From Prorocentrum cordatum (Eukaryota; Sar; Dinophyceae; Prorocentrales; Prorocentraceae): DNA of 64,000 bases. Below are positions 33,712 to 43,184 of the stretch, piece after piece. A program made the translations under genes and the position numbers. Positions within the stretch are counted from its first letter, which is position 1. Every line of letters starts with the position of its first letter. The stretch lies in assembly GCA_963575745.1 (NCBI GenBank), contig CAUYUJ010015734.1, forward strand, positions 45,613 to 109,612. The letters are read 5' to 3'. The notes under the pieces were generated by a model. It searched no databases. It worked only from the letters and a program-made list of their open reading frames with translations, and was not told the origin of the DNA.

Positions 33712-33736
33712 CTTGTGCCAGAACGGCTTGAGCCAG
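33712..33736 (-). other. DinoSL-like doubled relict at the LINE copy 1 5' end
   Basis: On the minus strand CTGGCTCAAG is followed directly by CCGTTCTGGCACAAG. The first is the end of the dinoflagellate leader with one change; the second matches its last 15 nt at 12 positions. A (CTC)n tract abuts it upstream. Two of the three differences (A to G, T to C) are shared with LINE copy 2. Confidence 0.75.
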
Positions 33737-33990
33737 GAGGAGGAGGAGGAGGGGGAGGAGGAGGAGGAGGGGGAGGAGGAGGAGGAGGAGGAGGAGGAGG
33801 AGGAGGGATAGGAGGAGGAGGAGGAGCGAGGAGGAGTAGGAGAGGACGAGGAGGAGGACGAGGAGGAGAGGAGGAGGAGGAGAGGAGGAGGGAGGGATGA
33901 GGAGGAGGGGAGGAGGAGGAGGAGGAGGAGGAGGAGGAGGAGGAGGAGGAGGAGGAGGAAGAGGGGGAGGAGGAGGAGGAGGAGTACCAC
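33737..33990. repeat. (GGA)n tract at the 5' side of LINE copy 1
   Basis: About 250 bp of GGA/GAG; on the element's strand this is (CTC)n running into the leader relict. Confidence 0.9.
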
Positions 33991-34051
33991 AAGCAGGAGG
34001 GGCAGAGGAGCGGGCGGGGAGGCCTCCTGGGTGGGGCGTCGCACTCACCTT

Positions 34052-34176
34052 GCCATCACTCGGACGTCCGTTCCCCGTGCGTCTTTCGGTCTCGCGCGTG
34101 CTTGTTTGGCCAAGTGGTCCAGGATGCTCCTCGAGGATCCCCGCCGGGAAATAAATGCACACGTCCGAGCGATGCC
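34052..34176. mobile_element. MITE family M2, copy 3
   Basis: 125 bp. Ends are 'gccatcactcggacgtcc' and 'cacacgtccgagcgatgcc'. Highly similar to copy 4 along its whole length. Confidence 0.85.
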
Positions 34177-34339
34177 AAATTCCTTGTTTCCTCAAGTGAG
34201 AACTTTTGGACAACGCCTAAGTTGGAGCAGCATGCACGGACTTTCCTGACATTTCTGTATAGTGTTTGGGTGCTCGGTTCTTCGGTACTCCAGGCTTCCG
34301 AGACAGCCTAATCAAAAGTGTGACAACTAGTATGACAAC

Positions 34340-35125
34340 TAATCAAAATGGTATCCACAAATTCTAAGAAGAGTCGCAAGACGGCGAAACAGATCCCCAA
34401 GACGGCCCGAAGCGAGTCCCATGACGGTCCAAGATGGCTCCGAGACGCCTCCCAAAGCACTCCAAATCGTGGCCTGGTCGTGCGTCCAAGAAGGCTCCGG
34501 AGGCCTCCCCCACCAAGAAAGCTTCCGTGAGACCCACAAGGAACCCTTCAATAAGAAACCTCTACAACGAAGATCAAATGAATCCAGCGCGACCCCAAAT
34601 ATGGGAACGCTTCCTATTGCATGGGCGCGTTGCACGAAGTTGCTTGGCGCTGCCTTGCTTGGCATTGTTTGGCGTTGCTTGGCGTTGCTTGGCATTGCGC
34701 TCCTTACTTTGCCTTGCTTCGCATTGCTCGGCATTGCCTGGCATTGCTTGGCGTTGCTTGGCGTGACGTGGCATTGCGTTGCCTTGGTTGGCATGTATCG
34801 GCATTGCTCGGCATCCCAAGGACGAGGGAGCCCATGGAACAGGACCGGGGAGCCCGCGGAACAAGACACGGGCCCCCGAGAAGGCAAAAAACACGACAGT
34901 GGAAACGAAAAAGGGCTGTAGCGGCCTCCTCGACGGGGTCTGGGTAGATTGTGTCGGAAAGGAACGCGCCGCATCGCCAACGCATCGCCGATGTATCGAC
35001 GATGCATCGGCGATGCATCGGCGACGTCGGCAATGCAACGGCGGTGTCGGCGTGGAGAACATCGGGCTCCATCGCGATGCGGCGGGATCCTCCGACCCAA
35101 TCCTTTCTGACCCCATCTGGGAGGC
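34340..35125. repeat. DR-F, DR-G and DR-C arrays in series
   Basis: DR-F at 34380-34560 ('caagacggc', 'ccaagatggctcc'), DR-G at 34620-34815 ('ggcattgcttggcgttgctt'), then 'gaacaagac.cgggg' repeats and DR-C at 34940-35125. The DR-G plus 'aacaagaccgggg' pair recurs at 37030-37560. Confidence 0.6.
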
Positions 35126-35299
35126 CTAGAGACTGAGCCCCAAGGAACAAGACCTGGGAGCCCGAGCAGGACGGCAGGGAGCCAAAAGACCAGGGAGCCG
35201 AGCAAGGGCCGAGGGTTGTTTCCCCCAGACGCCTATACGCCCACCTCTTTCCTCCCACTAGCAAACCAGAACCACTAGGCAAAACCTGCTTGGGGAATC

Positions 35300-35480
35300 A
35301 TGCTCGACAATCGGACCCAGGCCAGAAAAACAACCATCAAGAACATGAGACCCTCCGTCGGCCAAACCGCACAGAACATCCAAGGGTACCCTCACCAGGG
35401 TGCAACACAACAAACAACAAACAACGGACACCGAGGTACCCTCCCCGAACCGACCTCGATCATATACCTCGGTCCGGCTG
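35300..35480 (+). repeat. Dispersed repeat DR-D, copy 3
   Basis: Boxes 'aatcggaccca', 'gaacatgagaccctccg', 'catccaagggtaccctc', 'aggtaccctccccgaaccg' and 'acctcggtccggctgta'. Closest to copy 1. Confidence 0.75.
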
Positions 35481-36034
35481 TACTATACTTCCTCCGACAC
35501 ATTGCAATGCAGAGGGCCAGAAACCATCCTATCCAACTTCACCTTTCACACGGTTGCTCAAAGGAGAAAAACAATGGAGGCCAGTCCACAAGAAGCCTTC
35601 CACAAGAAACCCAACCCTGAGACCCCAGGACGTCCATTGGTTTCTTGTGCGGGAACGTCGCGCTTTCCACAGCAAAACCATCGACACCCACGAAACCCGG
35701 GGCACCCTGAAGGCAAGCAGGGTGTCTCTTGGCAGGGGCCCCCACTGTGCGAAAGACCCGAGCGCGTCACACCAGGAGCGCCGTCAGCCCTTCTGGCGTA
35801 GGTGCTCTAGCGGTCTTTTGTCCTCTCTCTTCCAAAACCTCCCTTGCCCTCGGGGAGGAGGAGGAGGAGGAGGAGGAGGATGAGGAGGAGGAGGAGGAGG
35901 ACAGGAGGAGGAGGAGGAGGAGGAGGAGGGGGTGCCCTCCCCCTCCCTGAGGTTTTCTGGGGCCACCCCGCGAGGGGGGGTTCGAGCGCCCCAGGCGGTC
36001 CACTATTGGCCACAAGAGGGCCTCCGAATCTTCC
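35481..36034. other. No gene; (GGA)n at 35850-35930
   Basis: No recognised protein. The purine tract is followed by 'ggtgccctccccctccc', which is not leader-like on either strand. Confidence 0.5.
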
Positions 36035-36925
36035 GCCTGACATCTAAGATGGCTCACGATACTCTAGATTTCGTAATAAAAGGGAAGGGGTCTGGACCCT
36101 CCAAGACAAGCCATTTCAAACCTCCCCCGTGGGAGAACAGACCTCCTCCAAAACATCGTCCCCAGACCCCTCAGGCCCTCCAAGATAGCCTGGAAGAGAC
36201 CCTCCCCCGAAATGAACCCCCCTCCCTTTATGACGAAATCTGGGGTAGTTCAAGATGGTCTCCATCATGCCTCCAAGAGGCCCCAGGAGAGCCACGAGAT
36301 GGTCCCACATGCTCCCCCCGGAGCCCCCGACGGACTCCCTCAAGCCCTTCGATCACAATTGGAAAACCAATGTGTTGTGTCCTCTCGCCTTTTCTCTCCC
36401 GATGGGCGTCTGAGGCCTCAATCTGGCCACAATCTAGCCTCACCCGGGGCCCAAGAGGTCTTCAACATGGCCCCAACAGTGCCCCAAAGTGTGCTTATGC
36501 GCGTTACTGACGGGGGGCCGAAATTTAAGGCCTCCCATCTTTTTGATCGACGTCCTACAGCATGCACCCAAGAGGTCCGCCAGGGCCACAGAAATTCCCG
36601 CAAGAGGGCCCCCAGACACTTCAAACTTGTCCCGAAGGTCCCAAGAGGACCCCAAGAGGGCCGCGTGCGACCCTCACAACAGAAGGCCCGCGAAGGTCTC
36701 CTCCGCCTCTTCCTCTTTCATGTTCTCCTCTTTTCCTTTCTTCCTGCCTCCTCCTCCCTCCTTCTCCTCGTGCCTCCTCCTCCTCCTCCTCCTCCTCCTC
36801 CTCTTGCCTCCTCCTTCCTCTTCCTCCTCCTCCCCCTCAGTCCCCGTGCGGGCCCAAGAGGTGGCCCCAAGAGGCCCTCCAAAGCCTCCCCTCGCCCCCG
36901 AATCTCTCAATTCACCCTTGTTGTC
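36035..36925. repeat. DR-F array 3, long
   Basis: Imperfect units of about 25-33 bp: 'ccaagatggtctc', 'caagaggccccaggag' and 'caagagg.cc'. A (CTC)n tract lies at 36760-36840. The array gives long proline-rich frames that are not considered coding. Confidence 0.55.
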
Positions 36926-37029
36926 GCCTCTGATTCACTACATGTGTCTCTGCCTCCTTTCTCCCGTTAACTCTCACGGGTATCGTTTCTGGATAGGCTG
37001 GTGGGGATACGCGAAAACTCAAGAACTGC

Positions 37030-37400
37030 TCGGGCTCGTTTCGCATTACTTGGCATTCCTTGACATTGCGTTGCGTTGTTTTGTGATGGCTGAAATTGGA
37101 TTCGCATTGTTTAGCGTCGCTTGGCACTGCTCGACATTGCTCGGCACTAGCTGCCATTGGCTTACATCTCAGCGCTGGTTCGCATTGATTGGCATTACTT
37201 TGAACTGCTTTGCATTGCTTGGCGCTGATTGGTATTCGTTGGCATTGCTCGGCAATGCTTGGTACTGCTTTGCGCTGATTGGCATTGCTTGGCATTGCTT
37301 GTCATTGCTTGACGTTGCTTGGCGTTGCTTGGCATTGCTCTGCTATGCGTTAATTAGCAGTGCTTGGTAGCGCTTGGTACTACTTGGTATTGCTGTGCAG
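37030..37400. repeat. DR-G array 3: 'ttggcattgctt' units
   Basis: About 25 imperfect 12-15 bp units of 'ttggcattgctt' and 'ttggcgttgctt', with local variants 'ggcattacttt' and 'gctgatt'. Confidence 0.82.
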
Positions 37401-38534
37401 TGCTGAGCATTGCAAACACCCGCGAACACACCGAACGAAGATCAAGGAACCCGAGGAACGAGACCGTGAAACCCGAAACAGGAAGGCAAAAACAAGACGG
37501 GAAAACCCAGGGAACAAGACCGGGGACGTTGGGTAAAGAAACAAGGGTACCAAGACCAAGGAGTTGGGCAAGGCCGGGGCCCGCCTCTGACTTGGGGGGC
37601 TGGCACGGTGCTTCACAACACAGATGCGACCCCCTTGGGCAACGCCGGCTTGCGCAACAGAGAAAATAAGGGATGGCTCGCAGGGAAGAGTGAGCGCGAG
37701 AAGGGGCGTAATGAGTGTGAGAAACAGGGCATGGAAGAACAAGTACATACTGGCGACAGCAACAGCGAGAACAAGAAGCTCCTCTTCTTCGTCTTCTTGC
37801 CCTCTCCTACAAATTTTGTGTTTTCTCTCTCTCACACTCCTTGTCATTCCGCATGCATGTGGGAATTGAAGGGCCAAAGTGCATGGCGCGAAGCGTCATT
37901 TGAGTCTCTTGTGCATATATATATATATATTACCGCTCATGTTCGCGAAGTCTCGCAACAGCAATGTTGGCATCGACTTGATTTGTCTCCGTGACACTAT
38001 CGGGCCGCTTGTATCAACACCATTGACACCCATTGAACTTCCCGACTTGCCACGCTCGGACAGAAGAAAACAGCGTCAATCGCCAGCACCAAGATCAACG
38101 CGAGCATCAAAGCGACGAGCACGCCATAGCGTTAACTGTTCGAGAGGCGTAACATGCAAATGTTACTATGTGAGCTCACCTGCTGCCACGTACTGGCCGT
38201 TAGCTGAACAAGCAACCAAGGTAAAAAACTGACTGGCTTCCAATTGTAACTCCCAAGCTTGCCGTGCTATCGCGCTGGCGACCTTTGTTTCCGGGCAATG
38301 AGCTACGTCTATACTCTGAAGTCTCATGGACATCTCTGGCGCCATCCAGGAGCAGAGATCTGCCAGGAAGGAATGCCAAGCATATGTCGGATAACCACCA
38401 TGCTGGAAATGCTGATACTTTTAGGCTTCTGAACGAGGAGGAGGAGGAGCAGGAGCAGGAGGAGGAAGAAAAACAAGAAGAAGAAGACATCCTTTCAGGG
38501 CTGACATCGCCGAGCTCACACGGGAACCCTTCGC
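37401..38534. other. No recognised gene; low-repeat DNA 3' of the 38.5-kb gene
   Basis: A (TA)8-type tract at 37915-37931 and (GGA)n at 38432-38470. It probably includes the 3' region of the minus-strand gene ending at 38535. No other protein recognised. Confidence 0.4.
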
Positions 38535-39572
38535 TCAGCAGGCATACAGGCTGAGTGACCCACTGGTGCCAAAGTGTGCAGCACGACGCGCTCGCTGGCG
38601 GGAGGAATCTCGGGCGATGGTGCCAGTCATGGCCCTCTCAACTGCACGATCAATCTCAAAGGGGCTGGTAAGCGAGACCTCCACCATCAACATTCACTCT
38701 CCATCGTCGGGATGGCCAGCTCCTCAAATTCTGCTCGAGCATGCTGCGCCCATGCTGAGAGGACAACTTTGTACGACTCGAAGTCCGTAACATCCAATTG
38801 TCGTCTGCGTTGGCTTGCCCAATTGAGACAATCAGTACGGGCACGAAAACTACACGCGAAAGGCAGACAATACTTACGCCACCGTTGTTGTACGAACAAC
38901 GCCATCGACCCAGACATGCATTCGCCCTGCCCTCACCAGAATGACTTGCTCCCATCGCCGATCAAACACCGTGATCTAAATGTGACTAGTACTTTTCAAA
39001 TCAACCAAACACATCATAACAATGTTGCGTTTCACGAGTCCAAGCGGTGAGGGATTTGAGCTCTAATGGATTCGTATGGTGGTAGTGGTGCTGATGTTGG
39101 TGCGACTCCCTATGCTGATTGTGATGCAAGTGTGGCGCGCCAGCGCACTCGTGCTGCGACACTCCAGCTGTCCATTGTGGAAGCTGGCGCAAAGAATGCT
39201 GGAGGATCCGTTCAGCCAGACCGTTCTTATACTTCTCTGGCAGGGGGGGGCATCATCCCACCACATTGCAAAGAGGCTGACCATCATCTACGTCGGCTGC
39301 TTTTTTCATATCTCTCTGCCAATTGACTGAAGTGAATCTTCATCTTCAGATTCCTCGTTGGCTTGGTTTCCTTCGAGATTGGCCACAGTCATCGTTTATC
39401 CTTTTCATGTTCTGCTTCAAAGAAGGACGCAGACTACAAGGGCAAAGGGACAAGAAAAGGAACTTACCGTTGGATGGTGCAGGGGTTGGAGCATGGCGGG
39501 ATTGCCAGCAGCGGAGGTCTCGCTTGAAATCTGCTGGGGCGGGCAGGCGGATCTCGGGCGCCTGCCTCGCAT
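38535..39572 (-). CDS. Unrecognised small multi-exon gene (conceptual)
   Basis: I do not recognise the product. Minus-strand segments with protein-like composition join through splice signals. Exon from ATG 39572 (ISSETSAAGNPAMLQPLHHP) ends at a GTAAGT (39467); after a 34-nt pyrimidine-rich GT-AG intron comes SASFFEAEHEKDKR. A poorly resolved acidic stretch follows (ANLEGNQANEESEDEDSLQ). Then EKYKNGLAERILQHSLRQL up to HCYDVF near 39013, a 43-bp interruption flanked by direct repeats GTGTTTG (38963-38969, 39006-39012), DRRWEQVILVRAGRMHVWVD, a 73-nt GTAAGT...GCAG intron (38805-38877), RQLDVTDFESYKVVLSAWAQ and FEELAIPTMES. A one-base shift then leads to SPFEIDRAVERAMTGTIARD and a stop at 38535. 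Several frame problems mean it may be a pseudogene or have errors. No domain or location signal seen. Confidence 0.45.
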
Positions 39573-39653
39573 GTGTCGTGCTATCGGCGCGTGAGCGCCG
39601 CAGGATGCACGCCAGGTGCAGAGTCGAGAGGGGTATATCTGCACCAGCCTCTC

Positions 39654-39779
39654 GCCATCGCTCGGACGTCCATTCCCCGTGCGTTTTTCAGTTTCGTGCG
39701 TGTTTGTCTTCGCAAGATGATCCAAGCTGCTCTTCGATGGTCCTCGCCGAGAAGAAAAATGCACACGTCCGAGCGATGT
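39654..39779. mobile_element. MITE family M2, copy 4
   Basis: 126 bp. Ends are 'gccatcgctcggacgtcc' and 'cacacgtccgagcgatgtc'. It lies about 80 bp beyond the proposed start of the 38.5-kb gene on its 5' side. Confidence 0.85.
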
Positions 39780-39982
39780 CACGAGCCTGGACTGGAGCTT
39801 CTGGAGGCTGCTGTAAGCCAGCCGAGTCAGGTCATGCGCTGGCTGACGCCTTCAATCCGTGCCTGCGCACTCCGCTTCCGCCCTGCCCTGGCTCAGGCAG
39901 CTGGGGGTTGTGGAGGCCCTTCCTGCGCTGTGGCAAGACACCATTTCTTCGGCCACGGCGTGGCGGATCGCAGTCAGTAATC

Positions 39983-40132
39983 GTCGAGCGCGTTCCACTA
40001 CTCGCAAAGTGCCTACTCGCAAACGCTCGAAAACCCATGCCTGCTTTTGCTATGATTTATCGTAGATCCCCCGCGCGGGAATCCAGGCCATTTGCGAGTA
40101 GTTACTTTGCGAGTAGCGGAACGCGCTCGTCA
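39983..40132. mobile_element. MITE family M3, copy 2
   Basis: About 150 bp with inverted ends of about 40 bp: 'gagcgcgttccactactcgc' and the complement of 'gagcgcgttccgctactcgc', each with a second inner 'tactcgcaaa'. Interior 'atttatcgtagatcccccgcg' corresponds to the inverse of copy 1. No convincing target duplication in this copy. Confidence 0.8.
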
Positions 40133-40649
40133 AAGTAAGTACTGCGATGCCACGTGACGGCGGTTATGTGCTGATGTGCGTTTCGTTCTCAGCCTGTGGC
40201 TTGCTTGCTTGCTTGCTGGCTCAAGCCAAGGCAAATACACGTTCGTGGAGATCGTCGCGGGAAGCACGGCCACGCCTACCCCTGGGGGCTGTCCGTGCGC
40301 AACCCCCTGGGCCCTGCTGGCCCGACGACATGCTGCAGCGTGGTGGGGACAGCCTCAACATGCCAGACTCTGTTTTCAAATCACCCCTCGGCATGCCAGA
40401 CGTTTTGGAACCATTTTTTTTGCGTCGGCGGCTGGGCAGGGGTCGACGGCGCTGGCGGAGTGAGCGAAACGGGGGCGCCGTGGTAGCGAAGTGGCCATCA
40501 TGCAAGAGCGGGAAACTGGGACAGGGCAGGCGGCCGCCGAGGGGGGGACGAAGCGATGGCCGCTCAGGGCGGACGGGTCACACCCCTAATGCTGCCACAC
40601 GTCATCATGCCGCCCTCCCCCTCCCCGTGGTGGGGGGGGGAGGAGGGGG
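40133..40649. other. No gene seen
   Basis: Contains 'ttgctggctcaagcc' at 40205-40219, which resembles the leader only over its last ten bases. No recognised frame. Confidence 0.4.
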
Positions 40650-40848
40650 ATGATGATGATGATGATGATGATGAGGAGGAGGAGGAGGAGGAGGAGGAGG
40701 AGGGAGGAGGAGGAGGAGGAGGAGGAGGAGGAGGAGGAGGAGGAGGAGGAGGAGGAGGAGGGGGGGGGAGGGAGGAGGAGGAGGAGGAGGAGGAGGAGGA
40801 GGAGGAGGAGGAGGAGGAGGAGGACGAGGAGGAGGAGGAGGAGGAGCA
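40650..40848. repeat. (GAT)n then (GGA)n tract
   Basis: Eight GAT units (40650-40673) pass directly into about 175 bp of GGA/GAG. Confidence 0.9.
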
Positions 40849-41048
40849 ATGCAGCCAGAGCAGGTGGGGCCCAGAAGGAGAAACTTCACCACAAGATCGC
40901 GCCGCATCGGCGAGGCCGTGCGGTCCTCCGACCCCGCCCCCTGGGGGGCCGCAGCTGGGCCGCGTGGGCTGCGGCATGCATTTGGCGTGCATCTCGCTGC
41001 AACTGTGCGAGAGTTCACTTCCTGCAACCATGCCCAGATGGTCTGGTA

Positions 41049-41226
41049 CCGGAAATTTTCGGTAGCGATTTCGACGCACCCCGAATTTCGGTAGCGACCG
41101 GATCTTCGTTTGAGGGCGCTGAAATAGCGGATTTCAGAACGCTCTGATACCAATATTGGGCGCTACATTTCGGTATTTCGGTAGCGACCGATCTCTGCGG
41201 AGCGCTACCGGAAATTTTCGGTAGCG
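41049..41226. repeat. Direct repeat 'ccggaaattttcggtagcg' pair
   Basis: The 19-mer is at about 41050-41068 and again at 41208-41226, with two internal 'atttcggtagcgaccg' copies. The motif resembles the ends of kinase intron 3 ('ttcggtagcaa'). Confidence 0.6.
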
Positions 41227-41273
41227 GACCATCAGGGTGCGAGAGGGTGCCCCGGTCCCCCCGGCTGCCCTTT

Positions 41274-41443
41274 GGCACGCCCGGAATTGGTGCGGAACAA
41301 GTGGGTCCGATGCTCAGCAGCAGCGGGCGCTGTTGAGCAGGCAACCTTTCTGTCTCGAATGGGCAACGTTTGCGGCGGCAACGAGTCCTGCCCAACATGG
41401 GCAGGAACTGCTGCGGGTCTTCGATGCCATTCTTTCCATGCCC
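41274..41443. mobile_element. MITE family M6, copy 2
   Basis: Diverged copy of 17041-17219: 'ggaacaagtgggtccgatg', 'agcagcgggcgctgttg', 'caggaactgctg' and 'ccattctttccatgccc' are in the same order. The end match is weaker than in copy 1. Confidence 0.65.
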
Positions 41444-42178
41444 ATTTTGATCGTACAGAACTCTGCTCCCTTGCTGGGGCGTCCCGGCTGACCGCCGCCT
41501 CCACTGACGAGCACCTCCGCGACGCGGCCTGCACGGCCTTCGGAAGGGTCGTCGTCGCCGTCGGGCAGGAGGGTAATGAAGAGTAGGAGGCCGACGATGA
41601 TGTGGACGATGCGGATGCTTATTAAGGGACCTGGGATTCTTGGTTTCTTGGAGGCTCCACAGGGTCGAAATGGTTCCCCTTACCACACGTCTTCCCCCCG
41701 AGGAGTGGGACGAAGAGAAGGACAAGGAAGGCTACAGGTGGTCCCATGTGGTTCTTGGATGTTCCAAAGGGTTCTATGGGCCTGGGGGGAAGGGGAGTGA
41801 AGCAGGAGGGAGGGTGTTAGGAGGTAATTGAAACATCGGGGGGGCTTCTGGGACCTAGGCGTCTCCCCGTCCTCTTGGAGGGGCAGGAGAAACATGTCAG
41901 GAGGGCGAGAAGAAGTTTAGACTTTCTGTTTTCCAGGCGCCATGATGGCGCAAACACAGCAGAAAGAGGATGAGGCGAAGGAAGATGATGAGGAGCAAGA
42001 TTATGGTGGGACGTTTGCACGGGATGATGAGGAAGACGAGGCGGATGCTGATGCTGATGCTAATGCTGCTGATGATGCTGATGATAGTGGTGATGATGAT
42101 GCTGACGCTGGTGCTCATGTTGATGCTGCTGACGATGATGATGCTGGTTATGATGCTGATGATACTGATGCTGATGCT

Positions 42179-42234
<56 letters not shown>

Positions 42235-42514
42235 GCAGGATGAGCAGGATGAGGCGGAGGAGGACTGCGAGGTGCGCCGTTAGACGCGGACGGCGTCCCC
42301 GCGGACTCGGGGACGCGCTGAATCGCGTTGCGGAGAGAAGAGTCGGAGGTCTGGGCCTGCAGGGGGGGGGAGGGGTGGAGAAAGAGGAGGAGAAGGAGGA
42401 TGAGGAGGAGGAAGAGCAAGAGGAGAAGGAGGAGGAGGGAGGGGGAGGAGTAGGAGTAGGAGTAGGAGTAGGAGGAGGAGGAGGAGGAGGAGGAGGAGGA
42501 GGAGGAGGAGGTGT
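41444..42514. repeat. No gene; (GAT/GCT)n and (GGA)n tracts
   Basis: 42030-42240 is GAT/GCT trinucleotides (poly-Asp/Ala or poly-Met/Leu when read). 42375-42512 is GGA/GTA. Neither is called as coding. Confidence 0.7.
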
Positions 42515-43184
42515 AATTAGCAGTCCACCGAGGCGCGGAGAGTCGACGCAGGGAGGAGGCGAGGCGGCAAACGACGAGCCCACGGGAAGACGAGAGGGGC
42601 ATAACGACCCAGAGAAGGCGGGAAGACATACTGCACAGCGGGGAGGGAAGCACGAGGGAGGACGGAGCGTACGGGGCAGGATATGCAGGATAGGCGAGGG
42701 CACGGGGCAGGAGGGAGGATCAGCCAGGTGGGGACACTTGGGCTCGTAACGCAGAGAACCGCGAACTCTCAGAACAGCCAGCTATCCGTCGCCAGGCCCG
42801 GCACCAGCATTCCGAAGTGCTCGCGGGCAGGTGGAGGGTGGTAGTGCCATGGCGTGGGGATCACGCTTGCACGGCATCGCGGCCTCACATGATGAATCAG
42901 CAGCGGGCCGACTGACGCAGCGCGGGCGTCCGCAGCGCGCTGCCCGCAGGACTGCGACGCTCCTGCCATACACCCCCGACTGGGCGACACGGGGGACCGG
43001 GCGCAGCATGACCAGCACGCCGGTCGGCACAGCCAGCGTGCCAGCGCGCGGCGGGCCGCCTCCAGGTCGGCATGTCCTCCAGGATGCAGGCCTCCCCGCT
43101 TTCCTCGCGCGCGCTTCGAGCCACGCAGTGTCCCAGGAGGGCCAGGCAGGGACAAGGAGAGACAGAGAGAGCGCGGGTCTCCAA
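42515..43184. other. 3' flank of the kinase gene
   Basis: Downstream of the kinase stop at 43185-43187. No further exon recognised. No AATAAA signal, as is usual for dinoflagellates. Confidence 0.45.

Larger units (their letters stand above)
27650..33736 (-). mobile_element. LINE copy 1 (decayed non-LTR retrotransposon)
   Basis: Minus-strand element with a DinoSL-like 5' end (33712-33736), a 5' UTR containing a roughly 40-bp tandem duplication ('gcctaccgtrggcaggtggcgcc', 33650-33711), ORF1, and an ORF2 coding for AP-type endonuclease, reverse transcriptase, a zinc knuckle, RNase H and a cysteine-rich C-terminus. ORF2 is broken by several frameshifts and stops. The 3' UTR is about 85 bp and contains an inverted repeat with telomere-like 'ttagggtcgggccggcctaaccct' (27660-27690). 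No poly(A) was seen. Both flanks are (CTC)n on the element's sense strand, hiding any target duplication. Confidence 0.88.

Noticed and set aside
40205-40219. Further DinoSL relict ('ttgctggctcaagcc')
   Set aside because: Only the last ten bases match, no pyrimidine tract directly before it and no retrocopy after it.
41942-42283. Asp/Ala-rich 113-codon frame
   Set aside because: Pure GAT/GCT microsatellite with no flanking coding signal.
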